A stretch of 52,600 bases of DNA from an uncultured Clostridia bacterium (GTDB lineage Bacteria > Bacillota > Clostridia > Christensenellales > Borkfalkiaceae), in contig CANOUP010000012.1 of assembly GCA_947570625.1 (NCBI GenBank), positions 1 to 52,600 on the forward strand, written 5' to 3'. The notes beneath the pieces are model-generated. The model saw only the letters and a program-made list of their open reading frames with translations. It searched no databases and was not told where the DNA came from. Both the position numbers and the translations under genes were made by a program. This document shows positions 7,853 through 17,534 of this stretch, piece after piece. Numbering within the stretch: the first letter of the stretch is position 1; the number at the start of each line of letters is the position of its first letter.

Positions 7853-9367
7853 TTAATTCATTCTGGTAAGCTTTTCAGCCAAATCTTCCATTTCCTTGGG
7901 CGGAAGCTTTGTTTCGCTCGCCTTGACGGTCTGTTCGACCACTATTTTCGCGCGCTCGGGCGGGATAATGGTTCCCACTCCCGCGACGCACCCGCCGGGA
8001 CAGCCCATACCTTCGATAAGATATCCGTTAAGTTTACCTGCCTTGGCAAGCATCAATATTTTCTTACAGTCGGCAAGCCCTTCGGCGTGCTGTATTTTTA
8101 CATCGGTCTGAGGATAATACTCTTTTATGCACTGCTCTATCGCGCTGGCGACCCCGCCCGAACAGGCGTATCCCCTGCCCGCGCCCGTCGCCTCGATACG
8201 TACGGGAAGCTCTTCCAGCTCTTCGAGTTTAAGCCCCTTGGCGTCGAACATTCCGGCAAGTTCTTCAAACGTAATAACAAAGTCGACATAGCTTCTTACG
8301 GTTCTGCGGGAAGCTTCCAGCTTCTTGGCGGCGCACGGTCCTATGAACACCACCCTCGCGTCGGGACGCTTGACCTTAATCGAGCGCGCCGTCGCAACCA
8401 TAGGCGTAAGCTCTTCCGACACTTCCGACGCAAGGTCGGGGAACTGCTTTTTAACGAGCACCGCCCACGCGGGACAACAGCTTGTAAAAAGGAAGGGAAG
8501 TTCGCCCGTCGCAACCTTGTCGGCATAGTGGTGCGCTTCGGCTATACAGCCGACGTCCGCGCCGACGGCGACTTCGTACACGTCTTTAAAGCCCAGCGCA
8601 AGCAAAGCGGACTTCATTTTGCCCGGCGTAACCTTGGGTCCGAACTGACCTATAATCGCGGGAGCTACCGCCGCGACGATTTCGTCGCCCTTCTTTATTG
8701 CCTGGATAAGCTGGTATATCTGAGATTTGTCGGCAATCGCCCCGAAAGGACAGGCTGACATGCACTGGCCGCAGGCGACGCACTTATCGTTGTCTATGTG
8801 CGCCCTTCCGTAAAAATCGGTGGAAATCGCCTTTACCCCGCAGGCCGCCGAACAGGGGCGTATATGGTGCGCGATTGCGTCGTAGGGGCAGGAAGCTTTA
8901 CATCTTCCGCACTTTATGCATTTGGACTGGTCTATGAACGATTTGCCGTCTACTATCGAAACCGCGCCTTTGGGACAGCTCTTTATGCAGGAGTGCGCTA
9001 CGCAGTTACGGCACTGGTCGGAAACAACGTACTCGTTATCCGAACACTTGTCGCATGCCGACGGTATTACCTGCATAAGGGGCGGTTCGTAATATTTTTC
9101 GGCTATATTGCTTTTATCCACGCCCGCCGTGATATGCACGGGCTTGTTTGCGGGACGAAGCGAAAGCCCCATTGCAAGGCGCACTCTTTCGGAAGCTATC
9201 TGCCTTTCGCGGTATATGCTTTCGCGGTATTTGGGGACTTCGTCGGGGGTGATTTTAAAGGGTATTTCTTCCAGGTCGCTGGAAGGATTGTCCGACTCGT
9301 ACGCGACGCGCGCGACTTCGGTAAAAATTTTTCTTCTTAAATCGGTTACTACGCTCTGACTTTTCAT
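7853..9367 (-). CDS. Monomeric [FeFe] hydrogenase, group-B-like
   Basis: 504-residue iron hydrogenase, making or oxidising H2 with ferredoxin. H-cluster motifs are intact: TSCCPAW (295-301), GPCAAKK (343-349) and GMGCPGGC (453-460). The N-terminal half carries several Cys-rich ferredoxin-type clusters, including CIKCGRCKASCP (150-161) and CVACGQCMSACP (196-207), with extra cysteines at about 105-131 and 172-176. The N-terminal segment with ERQIASERVRLAMG is typical of the monomeric group B enzymes rather than of NuoG-like or electron-bifurcating ones. No hydE/F/G maturase lies in the window. AAGGAGAG precedes the ATG and a strong promoter lies just upstream. The group assignment is by motif memory only. 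Confidence 0.88.
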   Translation of the reverse strand: MKSQSVVTDLRRKIFTEVARVAYESDNPSSDLEEIPFKITPDEVPKYRESIYRERQIASERVRLAMGLSLRPANKPVHITAGVDKSNIAEKYYEPPLMQVIPSACDKCSDNEYVVSDQCRNCVAHSCIKSCPKGAVSIVDGKSFIDQSKCIKCGRCKASCPYDAIAHHIRPCSAACGVKAISTDFYGRAHIDNDKCVACGQCMSACPFGAIADKSQIYQLIQAIKKGDEIVAAVAPAIIGQFGPKVTPGKMKSALLALGFKDVYEVAVGADVGCIAEAHHYADKVATGELPFLFTSCCPAWAVLVKKQFPDLASEVSEELTPMVATARSIKVKRPDARVVFIGPCAAKKLEASRRTVRSYVDFVITFEELAGMFDAKGLKLEELEELPVRIEATGAGRGYACSGGVASAIEQCIKEYYPQTDVKIQHAEGLADCKKILMLAKAGKLNGYLIEGMGCPGGCVAGVGTIIPPERAKIVVEQTVKASETKLPPKEMEDLAEKLTRMN

Positions 9368-9396
9368 AATATTATACTCTCCTTAAAGCTTGAAAT

Positions 9397-9425
9397 ATTA
9401 TAACATATATCGCGGAGCTTTTCAA
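9397..9425 (-). promoter_or_regulatory. SigA-type extended -10 promoter of the hydrogenase gene
   Basis: Minus strand: -35 TTGAAA (9420-9425), 17-bp spacer, TG-N-TATAAT with the -10 at 9397-9402. Predicted leader about 23 nt with an AAGGAGAG ribosome site. Confidence 0.85.
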
Positions 9426-9444
9426 TATCTTAAAGGGCTTTTCA

Positions 9445-9487
9445 TAAAAAAATTTAAGACCGCAGAGGGTTATCCCCGCGCGGTCTT
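9445..9487 (-). terminator. Terminator after the Wzz-like gene
   Basis: 8-bp stem AAGACCGC/GCGGTCTT (arms 9456-9463 and 9480-9487) with a 16-nt loop, followed on the minus strand by AAATTTTTTTA. Confidence 0.75.
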
Positions 9488-9494
9488 TATAAGT

Positions 9495-10757
9495 TTATTC
9501 GCTTTTCTCTTCTTCTGCGGAAGCATTCGCCTTGGCTTTGGCTTCGGCTTTTTTAAGCTTGGTTCTGCCTACGATATACGCAACAATAAGCGATACCGCG
9601 ACGGCAAGTATAAGGCTTAAAAGCACGGACATTACAATTCCCATTCCCGACCTGAGCTCGACGATATTCGCGCTTGCAAAGCTTACCGAAGTGAGTTTTA
9701 CGTATATGGCGCTGGAAACTTCGGCAAAGTCCTTAGTAAGCTGTTCGACCTTGTTCTCTATCGATGCGACGGTTTTCGTGAAATTATCGTCGACGATACC
9801 GTGAGTCGCGTAATTGTGGTAATCCTGTTTTCTCTGTTTAAGCTCTTCCACGAGTTTGGACTGGTTTAAAACTTCGCCGACGGTCGTGATTATCGACGAC
9901 GTGCCTCCCTCGTTGCCGGTACCTTTTAAAATATTGAGAGTCTGCTCTTCGATAGCCAGCTGTCTTTCGGTTTCCTTTTCGGCTATTTCGTATTTATCGC
10001 GCGAGTCGGAATTTTTAATATAGAATCTTGTGCTGGCTTCCGTCCTGCAATTTTTTATAGTGCCGTTCTGGATAAACACGTCGAGGTTGGATTTATAAGC
10101 AAGAAGCGTCTTAGAGCCGTTTACTACGAAGTTTGCGCCGTACGACTTGATGTAATCGTCGTAAATGGCGTTAAGATAATTGACCTGGTTTTCAAGGAAA
10201 TCGAACTCGATATCGTACATAATCGTTTCCTTTGCGGAAGTGATGTACATATCGTAATCGATATTCATACTGCTTATATAATTATAAGGAATATTTGTTA
10301 TATCGACAAGGAAGTCGCGCGCAAGGTCTGCGCTTTTAAAGTATTTTGAAGATGCGCTTACCGTATACGAAGCGTCTACGGTCTGCTGTTCTTCGGGAGC
10401 GGTTTCCGTTCTCGAAACGGATATTGAGCCCGAACGGAGCATACCCGCAACGTTGATGTCTTTATACTTATCGTCGGAATTTTTAACCGCATTGAGGTTT
10501 TCCGATGATATCAAGTCGGAATAATAGAAAATTTTACCGTCGGGATAAACATACGACAGCGGAGAATTGGACGCGCCCGGCAATTGAAGCACGAATGTTA
10601 CGGAATATGATGAAGTAAATTTTCCGTAAAGATACAGCCCCACCGTTCCGACGACGAAAATCGCCGCGGCAAGAATAAGGGCAAGCCATTTCTGTGAAAA
10701 TATAGTGCGAAATACGTCGCCGAAAGTTGTACCGTTTTCTTCTATTTGTTCTTCCAT
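9495..10757 (-). CDS. Wzz/chain-length-determinant-like membrane protein
   Basis: 420 residues with the layout of polysaccharide co-polymerases: a short cytoplasmic N-terminus, a membrane helix at about 25-50, a long extracytoplasmic region of about 320 residues with helical, coiled-coil-prone stretches, a second membrane helix near 375-400, and a charged Lys/Ala/Glu-rich tail. Such proteins set glycan chain length together with a polymerase or a tyrosine kinase. No kinase, flippase or glycosyltransferase lies nearby, so it is an orphan and the assignment is by topology and weak similarity. The tail has no Walker motif. It is divergently transcribed from spoIIE. Confidence 0.6.
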   Translation of the reverse strand: MEEQIEENGTTFGDVFRTIFSQKWLALILAAAIFVVGTVGLYLYGKFTSSYSVTFVLQLPGASNSPLSYVYPDGKIFYYSDLISSENLNAVKNSDDKYKDINVAGMLRSGSISVSRTETAPEEQQTVDASYTVSASSKYFKSADLARDFLVDITNIPYNYISSMNIDYDMYITSAKETIMYDIEFDFLENQVNYLNAIYDDYIKSYGANFVVNGSKTLLAYKSNLDVFIQNGTIKNCRTEASTRFYIKNSDSRDKYEIAEKETERQLAIEEQTLNILKGTGNEGGTSSIITTVGEVLNQSKLVEELKQRKQDYHNYATHGIVDDNFTKTVASIENKVEQLTKDFAEVSSAIYVKLTSVSFASANIVELRSGMGIVMSVLLSLILAVAVSLIVAYIVGRTKLKKAEAKAKANASAEEEKSE

Positions 10758-10796
10758 AATTTTCCTGAAATTTCTCCAATATATTTTTTCTACTTA

Positions 10797-10825
10797 ATTC
10801 TACACATTTAGTGAATTTCTGTCAA
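10797..10825 (-). promoter_or_regulatory. SigA-type promoter of the Wzz-like gene
   Basis: Minus strand: consensus -35 TTGACA (10820-10825), 17-bp spacer, -10 TAGAAT (10797-10802). It lies within the region upstream of spoIIE, so the two divergent promoters abut. Confidence 0.8.
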
Positions 10826-10846
10826 TCGTTTGAAAGTGAAATAATG

Positions 10847-10852
10847 TATAAT
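10847..10852 (+). promoter_or_regulatory. Possible -10 box of spoIIE
   Basis: TATAAT on the plus strand, six bases before the ATG at 10859. No good -35 exists 17 bp upstream. In Bacillus the spoIIE promoter is Spo0A-activated with an unusual spacing; the sequence TGTCAAT at 10820-10826 resembles a Spo0A box only partly (5 of 7). Confidence 0.4.
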
Positions 10853-10858
10853 CGTTCT

Positions 10859-13111
10859 ATGCCTGTCAAGATAAACACGAAAAGCGTACTTCTTTATACC
10901 GCTTATACCGCGGCATTGATATTACTGAATAAAACCGTTGACGGCGTTCCGCTTTCGATAGGGCTTTACTTTGCCATGCTTTTATGCGGAACGAATATTT
11001 TTCTTACTCCCGCTCTCTATATGCTGGGGGCGATTATTCATTTAAGGCTTATTACCTGCCTTTTAAGCATTTTCGAAGGCGCGTTTTTGTGCGTAATAAC
11101 CTTCATTTACAGACGGTGCGGAAAGAAAATACATATCGAAGCCGTCGTTTACATATTAATCGCCCTTGCACCTTACATAGCATTCGCGCCCGTAGGCGCT
11201 GTCGACCTTATACAAAACGAATATATTTTGAAGGGCATAGCTTCGGCAGGAGCGGCGCTTTTTACTTATTTCTGTTTCAAAACGGTATACGCGCTAATTT
11301 ACAGGACTATGCGGTGCCGTCTTAAAGAGGACGAGCTTTTGTGCTGTACCGTGACGTTCGCCGCCGTAGGAACGGGATTTTACAATATTGCGGGCGTACA
11401 TGCCTACACAGCGTTCGCGGCCGGCGCAATAGTTCTGTGCGCAAGACTTTTAAGAAATCCTTCAGCAATAATCGTTGCGCTTATCCTTGCTTTCCCGCCC
11501 GCAATTTCGGCGTTCTCGCTTACGCCCGTAACCGTATACGTTATCGGCGCTTCTGCTTCCCTGCTGTTTTCGGGAGCGGGCAGAGCTTCAAGCGGACTTA
11601 TTACCGGCGCGCTGGCTTCCGCATACCTGTATTTTACGGGCGGATTCGACTGTCCTCCGCTCATCATCGCAGTCAGGGTTCTCATTATATTGTGTTTCAT
11701 AATTCCGCCTTCTATTCCTTCCGACAAATATATGCGCGCGGTAAAAGACCGCCTTACGGTGACGCAAGTGCTTTCCGACACGGCGGTTGAAAGAAGCCGA
11801 AGACGCACGGGCGACAAGCTTTACAGGATATCCGAAGTTTTCCGCGAAATAGAGTGCGCGTTCAAAGCGCTCGACGAAAATATCGACGACGGCGCGGTGC
11901 GCGCGCGTATGCTTTCCGAGCTCAAAGAAAAATGCTGTAAAAACTGCGAACGCGCTAAAAAATGCGCGAATACGAAAGTATATTCCGGCTTTGCCAAACT
12001 CATAGACGCGGGTTGCGTCAAAGGCAAGGTAAACCTTATCGACCTGCCCTCTGAAATAACGCTGAACTGCACGGCGCCGGCAGAGGTGCTGGCAAGGCTG
12101 AACGTTCTTTTGGCAGAGTACAGGAGATATATGACGGAAGCCGAAAACGCGTGCAGCGGACGCGCCCTGCTTGCCGAACAGGCTAGGGGAGTCGCCGACG
12201 TTATGAAATCCTGCGCGGTGGATCTTTGCACTGCCCCGGGCGAGGACAACCGCATGAGCGCAAACATTATTACCGCGCTCTCCACCCGCGGAATTTCCTG
12301 CCCGGAACTGTTCGTAAACGGCGACGGCGAAGTATGCGCGGTCGTCTGCGGGAAAGCCGACGCGGACTGCGTATGCGAAGTGATTTCCCTCACGCTTAAA
12401 AGAAAATACGCGCTTAAAGACGTAATATGCTACGACAGCGAAAAACGCTGTTACATATTCGGTGCGCCGCCGAGGTTAGACGCGGCTTTCGGCGTTGCAT
12501 ACGAAATCAAGAACGGCGAAAAAGTTTCAGGCGACACCCACACAGTAATACGCATAAACGAACACAGCTTTCTTATGGCGCTGTCGGACGGTATGGGAAG
12601 CGGAGAATACGCGCGCAAAGTTTCGTCAACGGCTATTTCGCTTATCGAAGCGTTTTACCGCGCGGAAATGCCCGAGGGCACTGTGCTTAAAACCATCAAC
12701 AAACTTCTTTCCTTCAACCGCGACGAACGTTTTACCTGCATAGACATAGCGGCGGTAAACCTCGAATCGGGCATTGCCGACTTCGTCAAGATAGGTTCGC
12801 CTGCGGGCGTAATAATCAGGGAAGGCGAAATAAAAATTTTAGAAAGCGCAAGCCTGCCCCTCGGCATACTCGACAACCTGAAACCCACGGTCTGTTCGGA
12901 ACAGCTTAAAAACGGCGATATCGTCGTCTTTATGAGCGACGGCATTACGTCGGCTTTTCCTTCCTCGACCGAACTGTACGAATTTATGCGCGAGCTTAAA
13001 CCGCTTAACCCGCAAAACCTTGCCGACAAAATACTTGCGGGAGCGAAAGCCAGAACCAAAAAGACAGCCGACGATATGACCGTGCTTTGTACGCGAATTT
13101 TCGAAAAATAA
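10859..13111 (+). CDS. spoIIE: Stage II sporulation protein E (PP2C phosphatase)
   Basis: 750 residues from the ATG at 10859. SpoIIE sits at the polar septum and dephosphorylates SpoIIAA to activate sigma-F in the forespore. The first 300 or so residues are hydrophobic with multiple membrane helices. A central region carries the conserved cysteine cluster CCKNCERAKKC. The C-terminal PP2C domain shows SDGMGSGEYARK, FMSDGITSAF and the metal-binding ADDMT. Length is slightly below the 827 of Bacillus. Possible starts are 10811 (GTG), 10844 (ATG, weak GAAAGTGA before it) and 10859; I prefer 10859, six bases after a TATAAT, but 10844 remains possible. It stands alone, divergent from the Wzz-like gene and ending at a shared terminator. 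Confidence 0.93.
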   Translation: MPVKINTKSVLLYTAYTAALILLNKTVDGVPLSIGLYFAMLLCGTNIFLTPALYMLGAIIHLRLITCLLSIFEGAFLCVITFIYRRCGKKIHIEAVVYILIALAPYIAFAPVGAVDLIQNEYILKGIASAGAALFTYFCFKTVYALIYRTMRCRLKEDELLCCTVTFAAVGTGFYNIAGVHAYTAFAAGAIVLCARLLRNPSAIIVALILAFPPAISAFSLTPVTVYVIGASASLLFSGAGRASSGLITGALASAYLYFTGGFDCPPLIIAVRVLIILCFIIPPSIPSDKYMRAVKDRLTVTQVLSDTAVERSRRRTGDKLYRISEVFREIECAFKALDENIDDGAVRARMLSELKEKCCKNCERAKKCANTKVYSGFAKLIDAGCVKGKVNLIDLPSEITLNCTAPAEVLARLNVLLAEYRRYMTEAENACSGRALLAEQARGVADVMKSCAVDLCTAPGEDNRMSANIITALSTRGISCPELFVNGDGEVCAVVCGKADADCVCEVISLTLKRKYALKDVICYDSEKRCYIFGAPPRLDAAFGVAYEIKNGEKVSGDTHTVIRINEHSFLMALSDGMGSGEYARKVSSTAISLIEAFYRAEMPEGTVLKTINKLLSFNRDERFTCIDIAAVNLESGIADFVKIGSPAGVIIREGEIKILESASLPLGILDNLKPTVCSEQLKNGDIVVFMSDGITSAFPSSTELYEFMRELKPLNPQNLADKILAGAKARTKKTADDMTVLCTRIFEK

Positions 13112-13114
13112 TTT

Positions 13115-13144
13115 AACCGCCGTGCGCATAAGCGCACGGCGGTT
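13115..13144. terminator. Terminator shared by spoIIE and malQ
   Basis: Perfect 13-bp stem (13115-13127 / 13132-13144) with ATAA loop between convergent genes; on the plus strand followed by TTTATTTTTAT, on the minus strand by a looser T-rich stretch. Confidence 0.85.
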
Positions 13145-13149
13145 TATTT

Positions 13150-14652
13150 TTATCTGTTAAGTCCGTCTATCATTTTGCGGAGAATTGCCGTATCCCTGCG
13201 GGAAGGCAGGCTTTCGAGCATAAACTGCCAGTTGCCCCCGACGGTGGACGGCGTATTCATTCTGTAACGTGTATCGAGGCACATTATGTCCTGCACGGGC
13301 AGAACGGCTATTCTCGAAGGCGACGCAAGCGCGCACACGCACATTGCCGTTGCCGAATCCTCCCTCGATACGAAAGGATACTGCGCCCCTTCGCTTTTAA
13401 GAGCCTGTCTTAACGACTTTTTGAAGCTTCTGAACTGCTCTTCCGTCATTTCGTTTATAAACCCGAGCGTCGTGTCGTTATCGTGCGTGCCCGTGTAGAT
13501 GACGGAATTGTCGTCAGTGTTGACGGGCAGATAAGGATTATCCTCTTTGCCGTCGAACGCAAACTGCAAAACCTTCATGCCGGGGAACCCCGTCCTCTCC
13601 CTAAGACGGTGGACGCCGCTGTCGATCGCGCCCAAATCTTCGGCAATAATTTCTATTTCGCCCAGTCTGCGCTTGACTTCGCTGAACAGTCTGAGCCCCG
13701 GTCCCGCAAGCCACTCGCCCGTCTTTGCGGTATCGCTGTCGGCGGGTACGGAATAATATCTGTCGAAACCGCGGAAATGGTCTATACGTATTATATCGTA
13801 CATTTGCGACGCCTTTTCCATGCGTTTGAGCCACCAGTCGTAATTGTCTGCCTGCATCGCTTCCCAGTCGTACAGCGGGTTGCCCCACAGCTGTCCGTCC
13901 TCCGAAAAGTAATCGGGCGGAACACCCGCTACGGTTTCGGGTTTAAGGTTTTTATCGAGTTTGAAAAGCGAAGGGTTTCCCCACACGTCCGCAGAATCGT
14001 ATGCGACGTACAGGGGAATATCGCCTATTATCTTTATCCCGAGGGAATTGACGTAATTTTTCAGCGTTTTCCACTGCTTGAAAAATATGTACTGGATAAA
14101 CTGCCAGAAGAGGTAATCGCTCTTGTAAACGGAACGTTTGAATTCGAGTATGGCTAATTTTTCTTTGAATTTATAAGCGTCGGGGAAGGTGTCGAAAGTA
14201 CCGCCGTACCTCGATTTCAACGACATAAACAATGCGTAAACGTCATATTCCCCGCTTTCCACAAAGGACGTAAAGTCCTTGTTTTTTACGTTGAAACGCG
14301 CGTACGCAAGCCGGAGAAGATTGTACCGCGTTTCGTAAAGCGCGGAATAGTCTACCTTGCCCGCGGGCGCTTCCGCCGATTTCAGTTCTTCTTCGTCCAG
14401 AAGCCCTTCCTCTTTGAGCGCCTTCAAATCTATGAAGTACGGGTTGCCCGAATTACAGCTTACCGACGAATACGGACTGTCGCCGTAACCCGTCTGCACG
14501 AGCGGAAGAATCTGCCAGTACTTGACGTGAGCATTCTTCAAAAGGCGCGCAAACTCGTAAGCTTCGTCGCCGAGCGAACCTATTCCGTACTTTCCGGGAA
14601 GCGATGAAATATGACAGAGAACTCCTGCCCCCCTTTCGTAAATACCTTGCAT
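13150..14652 (-). CDS. malQ: 4-alpha-glucanotransferase
   Basis: 500-residue GH77 amylomaltase that transfers alpha-1,4-glucan segments between maltodextrins. The signature N-terminus HISSLPGKYGIGSLGDEAYE and WQILPLVQTGYGDSPY are present. Catalytic elements are visible: IIRIDHFRGF (nucleophile Asp), IIAEDLG (acid/base Glu) and YTGTHDND (third Asp). Full family length. AAGGGG precedes the ATG and it follows dapL by 19 nt, so it is probably cotranscribed with pyrG-dapL. No glycogen or maltose genes are adjacent. Confidence 0.95.
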   Translation of the reverse strand: MQGIYERGAGVLCHISSLPGKYGIGSLGDEAYEFARLLKNAHVKYWQILPLVQTGYGDSPYSSVSCNSGNPYFIDLKALKEEGLLDEEELKSAEAPAGKVDYSALYETRYNLLRLAYARFNVKNKDFTSFVESGEYDVYALFMSLKSRYGGTFDTFPDAYKFKEKLAILEFKRSVYKSDYLFWQFIQYIFFKQWKTLKNYVNSLGIKIIGDIPLYVAYDSADVWGNPSLFKLDKNLKPETVAGVPPDYFSEDGQLWGNPLYDWEAMQADNYDWWLKRMEKASQMYDIIRIDHFRGFDRYYSVPADSDTAKTGEWLAGPGLRLFSEVKRRLGEIEIIAEDLGAIDSGVHRLRERTGFPGMKVLQFAFDGKEDNPYLPVNTDDNSVIYTGTHDNDTTLGFINEMTEEQFRSFKKSLRQALKSEGAQYPFVSREDSATAMCVCALASPSRIAVLPVQDIMCLDTRYRMNTPSTVGGNWQFMLESLPSRRDTAILRKMIDGLNR

Positions 14653-14671
14653 AATTCCCCTTAAAGGCTTA

Positions 14672-15853
14672 TCAGCCGAAAAGTTTTTCTATCCTTGCAA
14701 CGGCTTCGGCAGTCACGCGCTCGCTTCCGAACGCAGTCAGGCGGAAATAACCCTCGCCGTTTTCGCCGAAGCCCGCGCCGGGCGTTCCGACGACCTGTGC
14801 GTTATTCAAAAGATAGTCGAAAAATTCCCAACTGCCCATTCCGCCGGGACATTTAAGCCATATGTACGGCGAATTTTTTCCGCCCGTATACCATATGCCC
14901 AGTCTGTCCATGCAGTCTGCTATTAGCTTTGCGTTGCGCCTGTAAAAGGCGATGTTTTCTTTAATCTGTCTTTGTCCTTCCTGCGTAAACACGGCTTCCG
15001 CGCCCCTCTGGACTATGTAAGGCACGCCGTTGAACTTTGTCGACTGCCTGCGGAGCCACATCTTGTTTACGTTGAGCCCGTCTTTTTCAAGCTCGCGGGG
15101 GATTACCGTGTAACCGCACCTTGTGCCCGTAAAGCCCGCTATTTTGGAGAACGAACAAAACTCTATCGCGCACGTTCTCGCGCCTTCAATCTGAAACACC
15201 GAACGCGCGACGTCCTTTTCGGTAATGAAACACTCGTATGCGGCGTCGTACAGTATGACCGCGCCGAGCTTGTTTGCATAGTCCACCCACTCTTTGAGCT
15301 GTGCGGTCGAATAGGACGCGCCCGTCGGATTGTTGGGCGAACATATATAAATTATATCGGCCTTAACCTTATAATCGGGCATAGGCAGAAAGCCGTTGCC
15401 GGCGTTGGCGCAGGCATAAATCACCTTTCTTCCCGCCATAAGGTTGGTATCGACGTAAACGGGATACACTGGGTCGGGTACGAGCACGGTGTTCTGCTTT
15501 GCGAATAAATCGAGAATATTTCCAAGGTCGGACTTAGCCCCGTCGGAAACGAAAATTTCGTCGGAAGCAACGTTTACGCCGTAACTTGCATAGTAATTCT
15601 TGATAGCGTCCCTGAGGAAGCCGTAACCCTCGTAAGGGCCGTAACCTCTGAAAGTAGCGCTGTCCGCCATTTCGTCGACGGCTTTGTGCAAAGCGTCTAT
15701 AACGGCGGGAACGAGCGGAAGGGTAACGTCGCCTATACCCAGTTTTAAAACCTGTTTATCGGGGTGAGACGACGCGTAAGCGGAAGCCCTTGCCCCCACT
15801 TCGGCAAAGAGATAGCTCTCTTTTATATCGTTGAAATTTCTATTTAACTCCAT
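14672..15853 (-). CDS. dapL: LL-diaminopimelate aminotransferase
   Basis: 393-residue PLP-dependent class I/II aminotransferase. DapL converts tetrahydrodipicolinate plus glutamate directly to LL-DAP, bypassing the acylated intermediates of the DapD/C/E route. Signs are the DapL-type N-terminus LFAEVGARASAY, GIGDVTLPL, FRGYGPYEGYGFLRDAI, and the PLP-lysine segment FSKIAGFTGTRCGY. Its ATG follows the pyrG TAA with no gap (TAAATG), so translation is likely coupled. The product is the substrate of DapF, encoded just upstream of pyrG, so both late meso-DAP steps lie together. Confidence 0.94.
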   Translation of the reverse strand: MELNRNFNDIKESYLFAEVGARASAYASSHPDKQVLKLGIGDVTLPLVPAVIDALHKAVDEMADSATFRGYGPYEGYGFLRDAIKNYYASYGVNVASDEIFVSDGAKSDLGNILDLFAKQNTVLVPDPVYPVYVDTNLMAGRKVIYACANAGNGFLPMPDYKVKADIIYICSPNNPTGASYSTAQLKEWVDYANKLGAVILYDAAYECFITEKDVARSVFQIEGARTCAIEFCSFSKIAGFTGTRCGYTVIPRELEKDGLNVNKMWLRRQSTKFNGVPYIVQRGAEAVFTQEGQRQIKENIAFYRRNAKLIADCMDRLGIWYTGGKNSPYIWLKCPGGMGSWEFFDYLLNNAQVVGTPGAGFGENGEGYFRLTAFGSERVTAEAVARIEKLFG

Positions 15854-17458
15854 TTAATTACGACCTTTCGAATATAAGACGGCGTGTCTTATGAATTCGC
15901 GAAATATAGGATGCGCCGACTGGGGGCGCGATTTGAATTCGGGATGAAACTGAACGCCGATATAGAAGTCGTTAGCGGGAATTTCGACGGCTTCTACCAA
16001 AAGCCCGTCCGGCGAAGTGCCCGCAATCTTCATACCCGCTTTTTCCGTTTCTTCGCGGTAATCGTTGTTGAATTCGTATCTGTGGCGGTGGCGTTCGGAA
16101 ACTTCTTCACTGCCGTACGACTCTCTCATTATATCGCCGATAACTTTGCAAGGATACGCGCCTAAACGCATTGTTCCGCCCATTTTTACGCCCTGCTGGT
16201 CGGGCATCAAATCTATTACGCAATGTTTGGAATGGGGGTCGAATTCCGACGAGTTGGCGTCCTGGTATCCCAAAACGTTTCTCGCGTATTCTATTACCGC
16301 CGTCTGCATGCCGAGGCAGATTCCGAAGTAAGGAATATTGTTTTCGCGCGCATATTTGGCGCAGAGTATCATACCCTCTATTCCGCGGTTGCCGAAGCCC
16401 CCGGGAACGATTATTCCGTCCATGCCCTTTAAAAGCTTACTTACGTTCTGGGAAGTCGTTTCCTCGGTGTCGACCCACTTAATCTCGACCTTCGCTTCGT
16501 TTTCATATCCCGCGTGCGCAAGCGCCTCCGCAACGGACAGGTACGCGTCGTGAAGCTGAACGTACTTTCCGCAGAGCGCGATTTTTACCGTCTTGTCGCG
16601 CGCGTCTATTCTGCCGAGCATTCTGTTCCACTCGGTAAGGTCTATAACCCGCGGATCGAGTTTGAGCCGTTTGCAGACAATTTCAGAAAAATTGCTCTCT
16701 TCGAGCATTATGGGGCACTGGTAGAGCACCGGAAGGGTAAGGTTTTCAAGACAGCACTCGGGTTCCACGTTGCAGAACATAGCTATCTTTTCCTTTACGT
16801 CCTTAGGCATAGGCTTGTCGACGCGCGCCATAATTATATCGGGGTTGATTCCCATTCCCTGCAATTCCTTGACAGAGTGCTGTGTGGGTTTGGACTTGAA
16901 CTCTTCCGAGCCCGAAATGTACGGCACGAGGGTCACGTGTATGAAACAGGAGTTGTCCCTGCCCACTTCCCTTGCAACCTGTCTTATCGCCTCTATAAAG
17001 GGCTGGCTTTCTATATCGCCTATCGTTCCGCCGATTTCGGTTATAACCACGTCGGCGTTGGTCGTCTTGCCGACGTTGTATATAAAGGTTTTTATTTCAT
17101 TGGTTACGTGGGGAATAACCTGCACCGTCTGTCCGAGGTATTCGCCGTTACGCTCTTTATTGAGAACGTTCCAGTATACCTTGCCCGTAGTGAGGTTGGA
17201 ATACTTGTTTAAATTTTCGTCGATGAACCTCTCGTAGTGTCCGAGGTCAAGGTCGGTTTCCGCGCCGTCGTCGGTGACGAAAACTTCGCCGTGCTGGAAG
17301 GGGCTCATCGTGCCGGGGTCGATATTGATATAGGGGTCGAGCTTCTGCGAAGCTACCTTATATCCCCTGCACTTCAAAAGTCTGCCCAGCGAAGCGGCCG
17401 TAATACCCTTTCCCAAACCCGATACTACACCGCCCGTAACGAAAATGTATTTAGTCAT
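15854..17458 (-). CDS. pyrG: CTP synthase
   Basis: 534-residue glutamine-dependent amidotransferase that converts UTP to CTP. The N-terminal synthetase domain opens with [20 protein letters not shown]. The C-terminal class I GATase domain has the nucleophile in FGICLGMQ and the HPEFKSRP His-Glu pair. Length is standard. GGAGAAGAG precedes the ATG. The roughly 41-nt leader does not show the initial G-run and attenuator used for CTP-sensitive pyrG control in Bacillus, so regulation is probably different here. Confidence 0.96.
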   Translation of the reverse strand: MTKYIFVTGGVVSGLGKGITAASLGRLLKCRGYKVASQKLDPYINIDPGTMSPFQHGEVFVTDDGAETDLDLGHYERFIDENLNKYSNLTTGKVYWNVLNKERNGEYLGQTVQVIPHVTNEIKTFIYNVGKTTNADVVITEIGGTIGDIESQPFIEAIRQVAREVGRDNSCFIHVTLVPYISGSEEFKSKPTQHSVKELQGMGINPDIIMARVDKPMPKDVKEKIAMFCNVEPECCLENLTLPVLYQCPIMLEESNFSEIVCKRLKLDPRVIDLTEWNRMLGRIDARDKTVKIALCGKYVQLHDAYLSVAEALAHAGYENEAKVEIKWVDTEETTSQNVSKLLKGMDGIIVPGGFGNRGIEGMILCAKYARENNIPYFGICLGMQTAVIEYARNVLGYQDANSSEFDPHSKHCVIDLMPDQQGVKMGGTMRLGAYPCKVIGDIMRESYGSEEVSERHRHRYEFNNDYREETEKAGMKIAGTSPDGLLVEAVEIPANDFYIGVQFHPEFKSRPQSAHPIFREFIRHAVLYSKGRN

Positions 17459-17505
17459 AATCTCTTCTCCAACCTGTATAATTACAATGTTTTACAATCC
17501 AAATC

Positions 17506-17534
17506 ATTATAACACAGCGTCGGCTCAATTGCAA
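17506..17534 (-). promoter_or_regulatory. Extended -10 promoter of pyrG overlapping a large palindrome
   Basis: Minus strand: -35 TTGCAA (17529-17534), 17-bp spacer, TG-N-TATAAT with -10 at 17506-17511. The -35 lies in the loop of the inverted repeat at 17516-17550, and most of the spacer is one arm of it. Confidence 0.75.

Noticed and set aside
17459-17500. CTP-sensitive attenuator in the pyrG leader
   Set aside because: No initial G-run and no terminator hairpin in the roughly 41-nt leader.
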